The notes under the pieces are model-generated. The model was not told where the DNA came from. It searched no databases and worked only from the letters and a program-made list of their open reading frames with translations. From Armatimonadota bacterium (lineage in GTDB: Bacteria > Armatimonadota > Zipacnadia > Zipacnadales > FEN-943): a stretch of DNA of 9,707 nt. Location: contig JAKORR010000838.1 of assembly GCA_029777735.1 (NCBI GenBank), forward strand, positions 1-9,707, written 5' to 3'. Every line of letters starts with the position of its first letter. The stretch's first letter is position 1. Made by a program: the position numbers and the translations under genes. Below, piece after piece: positions 6,414 through 9,707 of this stretch.

Positions 6414-6818
6414 ATGCCTATTGTGCGTTTCTCCGTCAGCACTTCCCGATCACGCGAGGTCGTGGACATCACCCGCCAGGTCCAGGAGGCCGTCGGGAGC
6501 ATGGGTATCGAGGAGGGCCTTGCGTGCATCTGCGTCGCTCACTGTACCTGTGCGGTGTATGTTAACGAGTACGAACGAGGGCTGGTGGCGGATGTCTTGC
6601 GGCTGATCGAGGAGATAACGACCCATAGGGAGTGGCAGCACGACCGCATCGACGACAATGCACAAGCTCACCTTGGAGCGATCGCCATCGGTAACTCGCT
6701 GACGATGCCGGTGACCGACAGCACAGTGGAGCTGGCGACGTGGCAGCGGATACTACTGGTGGAGCTGGATGGGCCACGGCAACGCAACGTCCTAGTGAGC
6801 GTGGTGGCTGATCGGTGA
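6414..6818 (+). CDS. yjbQ: YjbQ/UPF0047 family protein (secondary thiamine-phosphate synthase-like), with a cysteine cluster
   Basis: This 134-residue protein matches the YjbQ family, small beta-rich trimeric proteins. Some members show weak thiamine-phosphate synthase activity, but their physiological role is unsettled. Family landmarks seen are VNEY (residues 50-53, usual NEN), His76 and DNAQAHL (81-87), the strand GNSLTMPV (93-100), ATWQ (108-111) and ELDGPRQR (117-124). The normal HTT/SA motif is changed to HCTCA (43-47). Together with C38 and C40 it forms CxCx3CxC around His43, which is unusual. The ATG at 6414 follows GGAGG at eight bases and lies 27 bases after recJ. Its stop overlaps the GTG of the next gene (GTGA). 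No signal peptide or membrane segment is seen. Family assignment is confident, function is not. Confidence 0.88.
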   Translation: MPIVRFSVSTSRSREVVDITRQVQEAVGSMGIEEGLACICVAHCTCAVYVNEYERGLVADVLRLIEEITTHREWQHDRIDDNAQAHLGAIAIGNSLTMPVTDSTVELATWQRILLVELDGPRQRNVLVSVVADR

Positions 6819-7837
6819 CACAGAGGGGCATAAGCACGGCAGTGGTGCTCGTCGGCGGTCTGGGCACCCGCCTGCGCCCTTTGACCAACCTGCTGCCCAA
6901 GCCTCTCCTTCCTCTGCTTGATATACCCCTGATCGGGCACCAAATCCTGTGGCTTGCGCGCAACGGGATTCAACGCGTGATTCTGGCTGCGGGCTACAAG
7001 GCCGAGCGGTTGCGCTCTGAGCTACTGCGCCACGACTGGGGCCTAGAGCTGACAGTCGTCGAAGAACCTGAGCCATTAGACACCGCAGGGGCCATCAAGT
7101 TCGCGTCCCAGGGCCTTGAAGAGACCTTCCTCGCCACCAATGGGGACCTGATCCTCAACCCGTCACTGGCCGATATGGTAGCTGCCCATAAGGCGGCAGG
7201 GGCCGCAGCGACGATCATGCTGCGTCGCGTCGAGGACGTATCTCACTATGGCTTGGTGCTGCGCGATGACACGAGTCGGGTGATCGCCTTCTTAGAGAAG
7301 AAGCCCGAAGATGAAACAGGCCAGCGCACAGTTAACGCTGGGGTGTACCTGCTGGAACCCAATGTGTTACACTTAGTTCCAGAACGGAGCAGTTGGTCTA
7401 TCGAACGAAGGCTGTTTCCGGATTTGCTTGCCAGCGGCGCAGTGATTCATGGTCACCTCCCGGCCCGGCCCTACTACTGGATAGATGTGGGGCGTCTTGA
7501 CACGTACCGCCAGGCTCATCGCGACCTACTGGCCGGCGTGGTAGACTGGTGTGGGCCCTGGGTCTCCGAACAGGCGACGATCAGTCCGCAGGCTAAGCTT
7601 GTGGCGCCTGTCTTCCTCTCTGGTGGCGTGAGGGTGGGGCCAGAAGCCGTTGTCGGGCCCTTTGTGAGCCTTAGCCCTTGTGTGGAAGTAGGCGAGGGTG
7701 CGCGGGTGGAGGATAGCATTGTCTGGGCCACAGCTCGGGTAGGCCACGGCGCCCGGGTGGTGGGCTGCGTCGTTACTCCGGAGGCCGTGGTGCCCGACGG
7801 TGAATCGATCTCCGACAGGATAGTGATGCCTAAGTGA
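6815..7837 (+). CDS. sugar-phosphate nucleotidyltransferase with C-terminal left-handed beta-helix region (mannose-1-phosphate guanylyltransferase-like)
   Basis: The protein probably condenses an NTP with a sugar-1-phosphate to form an NDP-sugar for glycan synthesis. The N-terminal catalytic domain has the signature GGLGTRLRPLT (residues 14-24) with Lys29 in the LLPKPLLPL segment. It also has NGD (109-111, metal-binding Asp111), the FLEKKPED loop (159-166), NAG (174-176) and YWIDVGRLDTY (221-231, Asp224). From about 255 come hexapeptide-like turns (ISPQAKLVAPVFLSGGVRV and onward), typical of a left-handed parallel beta-helix. The domain order resembles GDP-mannose pyrophosphorylases, but glucose-1-phosphate thymidylyl- or uridylyltransferases share it, so the sugar and nucleotide are not settled. 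The GTG start at 6815 overlaps the preceding TGA by four bases. The 340 residues are normal for the group. The next gene again overlaps by GTGA. Confidence 0.9.
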   Translation: MTQRGISTAVVLVGGLGTRLRPLTNLLPKPLLPLLDIPLIGHQILWLARNGIQRVILAAGYKAERLRSELLRHDWGLELTVVEEPEPLDTAGAIKFASQGLEETFLATNGDLILNPSLADMVAAHKAAGAAATIMLRRVEDVSHYGLVLRDDTSRVIAFLEKKPEDETGQRTVNAGVYLLEPNVLHLVPERSSWSIERRLFPDLLASGAVIHGHLPARPYYWIDVGRLDTYRQAHRDLLAGVVDWCGPWVSEQATISPQAKLVAPVFLSGGVRVGPEAVVGPFVSLSPCVEVGEGARVEDSIVWATARVGHGARVVGCVVTPEAVVPDGESISDRIVMPK

Positions 7838-8994
7838 TAGTAGCAGACGACATCCTTCTGATGATTCCCGGGCCGACCAACCTGCCGCCGCAAGTCAGGG
7901 AGGCCCTGGGGCGCCCGAGTTTCTACCACCGCGGGAAAGACTTCGCGGACCTGCTGGCCTTCTGTACCGACGCCCTGCGTAGGGTGTTTCAGACTTCCGA
8001 CGACGTGCTCATCCTGAACAGCTCCGGCACAGGGGGGGTGGAGGCCGCCATCGTCAACACGCTTTCTCCCGGCGACCGCGTGCTGGTTGTGGATGGCGGA
8101 AAGTTCGGGGAGCGTATGGTCGAGATTGCCACCACCTATGGCGCGCGGGTGGATGTATTGACTGTGGAACGAGGGCAGGCCGCAGACCCCGCAGAGGTTA
8201 GGGCACGATTGGACGGCCACGTCGCCCTCTTGTTTGTACAGAACGAGACTTCCACGGGTGTGCGCCAGGACGCGGATCTGCTGGCCGCGGCGGCCCGCGA
8301 GCGGGGAGCCCTAACGGTCGTTGACACCGTGTCGAGCATGGGCGGGATGTCGATCCCAGTCGAGGCGTGGGGCCTGGATGCCGTGGCCGCAGGTTCGCAA
8401 AAGGCTCTCATGCTGCCGCCTGGCCTAGCCTTTGTAAGCATGAGCGAACGCGCCTGGGCAGCGGCCGAGAAGGCTAGGATGCCAAAGTTCTATTTTGACT
8501 TGAAGGCTGCGCAGGAGTCTTTGGGCAAGGGCCAGACGCCTTGGACGCCCAATGTGAACATGTTCCGCGCGCTGAGGGCCGCGCTAGAGCTGATTCTGGG
8601 CGAGGGTTTGGAGAAGGTGTGGCAGCGTCATCACGCTTTGGGGGAGGCAACGAGGGCCGCAGTCGAGGCCTTGGGCCTGGAGCTGTTCTCCGATCGCGAG
8701 CACGCTAGCGACGTAGTCACGGCAGTCAGGTCGCCCGAAGGAATAGACAGTCAGGTGCTGGTCAAGAACGTGAGCGCCAAGCACGGGATTCTCATCTCGG
8801 GCGGCCAGTCCGAGCTTCGCGGCAAGATCTTCCGGGTGGGGCACATGGGCTGGTGCCAGATAGATGACGTCCTGCGGACCATCCAGGCCACGGCTATGGA
8901 ACTCAAGGCTCTAGGATTTGAGGTGTCGGTGGGTGATGCATTGACGGCCGCGCGCGCGGCCTATGCGAAGGCAACCGGGGAGGAGAAGCGATGA
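7834..8994 (+). CDS. class V PLP-dependent aminotransferase (alanine-glyoxylate/serine-pyruvate type; probable phosphoserine aminotransferase role)
   Basis: This 386-residue fold-type I aminotransferase has the class V opening PGPT (residues 12-15) and the cofactor-binding SSGTGG (63-68). It also has NETSTG (137-142), the PLP-ring Asp164 in VVDTVSS, the Schiff-base Lys190 in GSQKALMLPPGLAF, and Arg334 in RVGHMGW for the substrate carboxylate. These fit the alanine-glyoxylate/serine-pyruvate subgroup rather than classical SerC. Because the stop overlaps serA by ATGA, I infer that it makes phosphoserine from 3-phosphohydroxypyruvate and glutamate. Broad-specificity class V aminotransferases do this in methanogens. 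A serine-glyoxylate or alanine-glyoxylate activity is the alternative. The GTG at 7834 overlaps the previous stop (GTGA). An in-frame ATG at 7861 would leave too little sequence before the PGPT motif. Confidence 0.92.
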   Translation: MIVADDILLMIPGPTNLPPQVREALGRPSFYHRGKDFADLLAFCTDALRRVFQTSDDVLILNSSGTGGVEAAIVNTLSPGDRVLVVDGGKFGERMVEIATTYGARVDVLTVERGQAADPAEVRARLDGHVALLFVQNETSTGVRQDADLLAAAARERGALTVVDTVSSMGGMSIPVEAWGLDAVAAGSQKALMLPPGLAFVSMSERAWAAAEKARMPKFYFDLKAAQESLGKGQTPWTPNVNMFRALRAALELILGEGLEKVWQRHHALGEATRAAVEALGLELFSDREHASDVVTAVRSPEGIDSQVLVKNVSAKHGILISGGQSELRGKIFRVGHMGWCQIDDVLRTIQATAMELKALGFEVSVGDALTAARAAYAKATGEEKR

Positions 8995-9707
8995 GCCGCC
9001 CCGTGATACTGGTGGCAGACCCTCTGGCCGACGCAGGTCTCCAGGTGCTCAGGAAAGGTGGCGAGGTTGTCGAGCGTATCGGGCTGGCGCCGGAGGAGAT
9101 GCGCCAAGCAGCGGCAAACGCCGATGCCATCGTGGTGCGAAGCTCGAGCCAGATCACGGCGGATATCATGGAGGCTGCATCACGGCTGAGGGTAGTCGCG
9201 CGCGCGGGCGTAGGGGTGGACAACATCGATGTGGACGCCGCCACCAGATTGGGCATTCTTGTGGTCAACTCGCCAGCGGGCAACACGCTGGCCGCCGCTG
9301 AGCATACCATCGCAATGCTGCTGGCCGCGGCGCGCAACATTCCTCAGGCCCATGCGGCAATGAGGTCGGGTCGGTGGGACCGAGGCAAGTTCATGGGACG
9401 TCAGATCCTAGGCAAGACCCTGGGCGTGGTAGGCTTTGGACGCATCGGCAGAGAGGTTGCGGCGCGGGCCCGAGGTCTGGGCCTACGGGTGCTGGCCTAT
9501 GACCCCTTCATTTCGGATGACCGCGTGGCCGCCGAGGGAGCCCAGGCCGTAGGACTTGATCAGCTCCTAGCCGAGTCGGACTTTGTGACGCTGCACGCCC
9601 AGTTGACGCCGGAAACCGAGGGGATGATCGGCGAGGCTGAGCTGCGTCGGATGAAGCCGTCGGCGTTGCTGATCAACTGCGCAAGGGGTACGCTGGTACA
9701 AGAGAAG
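8991..9707 (+). CDS. serA: D-3-phosphoglycerate dehydrogenase, N-terminal 239 residues (3' end outside window)
   Basis: SerA oxidises 3-phosphoglycerate to 3-phosphohydroxypyruvate with NAD+, the first step of phosphorylated serine synthesis. Visible landmarks are VVRSSSQIT (residues 48-56), RAGVGVDNID (71-80), SPAGNT (94-99) and AAEHTIAMLLA (102-112). The NAD loop is GVVGFGRIG (145-153), the acidic Asp171 in AYDPF contacts the NAD ribose, and catalytic Arg232 lies in NCARG. The ATG overlaps the aminotransferase stop as ATGA and has GGGGAGGAG upstream, an excellent ribosome-binding site. After NCARG the usual GG-V-DE reads GTLVQEK, a small variation. The frame stays open to the last base, so the catalytic Glu/His and any ACT regulatory domain are not visible. 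Other D-2-hydroxyacid dehydrogenases are less likely given these motifs and the neighbour. Confidence 0.93.
   Translation, partial: MSRPVILVADPLADAGLQVLRKGGEVVERIGLAPEEMRQAAANADAIVVRSSSQITADIMEAASRLRVVARAGVGVDNIDVDAATRLGILVVNSPAGNTLAAAEHTIAMLLAAARNIPQAHAAMRSGRWDRGKFMGRQILGKTLGVVGFGRIGREVAARARGLGLRVLAYDPFISDDRVAAEGAQAVGLDQLLAESDFVTLHAQLTPETEGMIGEAELRRMKPSALLINCARGTLVQEK

Noticed and set aside
8030..8038. Run of seven G in the aminotransferase (possible slippage site)
   Set aside because: It encodes the conserved SSGTGG cofactor motif in frame, and the frame continues normally on both sides.
7516..8220. Minus-strand open frame of 234 codons
   Set aside because: It is antisense to the nucleotidyltransferase and aminotransferase, is low-complexity, and has no family resemblance.

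Overview
The window looks like ordinary chromosome of a GC-rich bacterium (roughly 60% GC by eye) with dense, operon-packed housekeeping genes. No plasmid, phage, insertion-sequence, tRNA, rRNA or CRISPR signature was seen. The order rpsO-pnp-dapB-asd, and a serA paired with a non-SerC class V aminotransferase, are patterns met in Bacillota, Chloroflexota, Armatimonadota and related deep lineages. The exact phylum cannot be fixed from this sequence.

Left half (1-4252, minus strand): one leftward cluster read as rpsO (ribosomal protein S15), pnp (polynucleotide phosphorylase), dapB (dihydrodipicolinate reductase) and asd (aspartate-semialdehyde dehydrogenase, cut by the window edge at its 3' end). 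A good sigma-70-type promoter lies about 150-170 bases before rpsO. The rpsO leader can fold into a three-way junction. The rpsO-pnp spacer holds a long near-perfect hairpin and a 24-base perfect palindrome that contains the pnp Shine-Dalgarno sequence and is followed by a T-rich run. These elements suggest post-transcriptional control of rpsO and pnp. dapB and asd are both in the diaminopimelate/lysine pathway.

Middle (4079-4658): a divergent intergenic region of 580 bases. It carries the leftward rpsO promoter and leader and a rightward promoter before recJ. About 300 bases between them have no explanation.

Right half (4659-9707, plus strand): a rightward operon of recJ (single-strand DNA exonuclease), a YjbQ-family protein with an unusual cysteine cluster, a sugar-phosphate nucleotidyltransferase with a C-terminal hexapeptide-repeat region, a class V PLP aminotransferase, and serA (phosphoglycerate dehydrogenase, cut by the window edge). 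The last four genes are joined by 4-base stop/start overlaps (GTGA, GTGA, ATGA), implying translational coupling. The aminotransferase plus SerA probably supply the first two steps of phosphorylated serine synthesis.

I did not find a clearly new system. The points most worth a second look are the regulatory RNA structures around rpsO/pnp and the CxCx3CxC cluster around the conserved histidine of the YjbQ-family protein.
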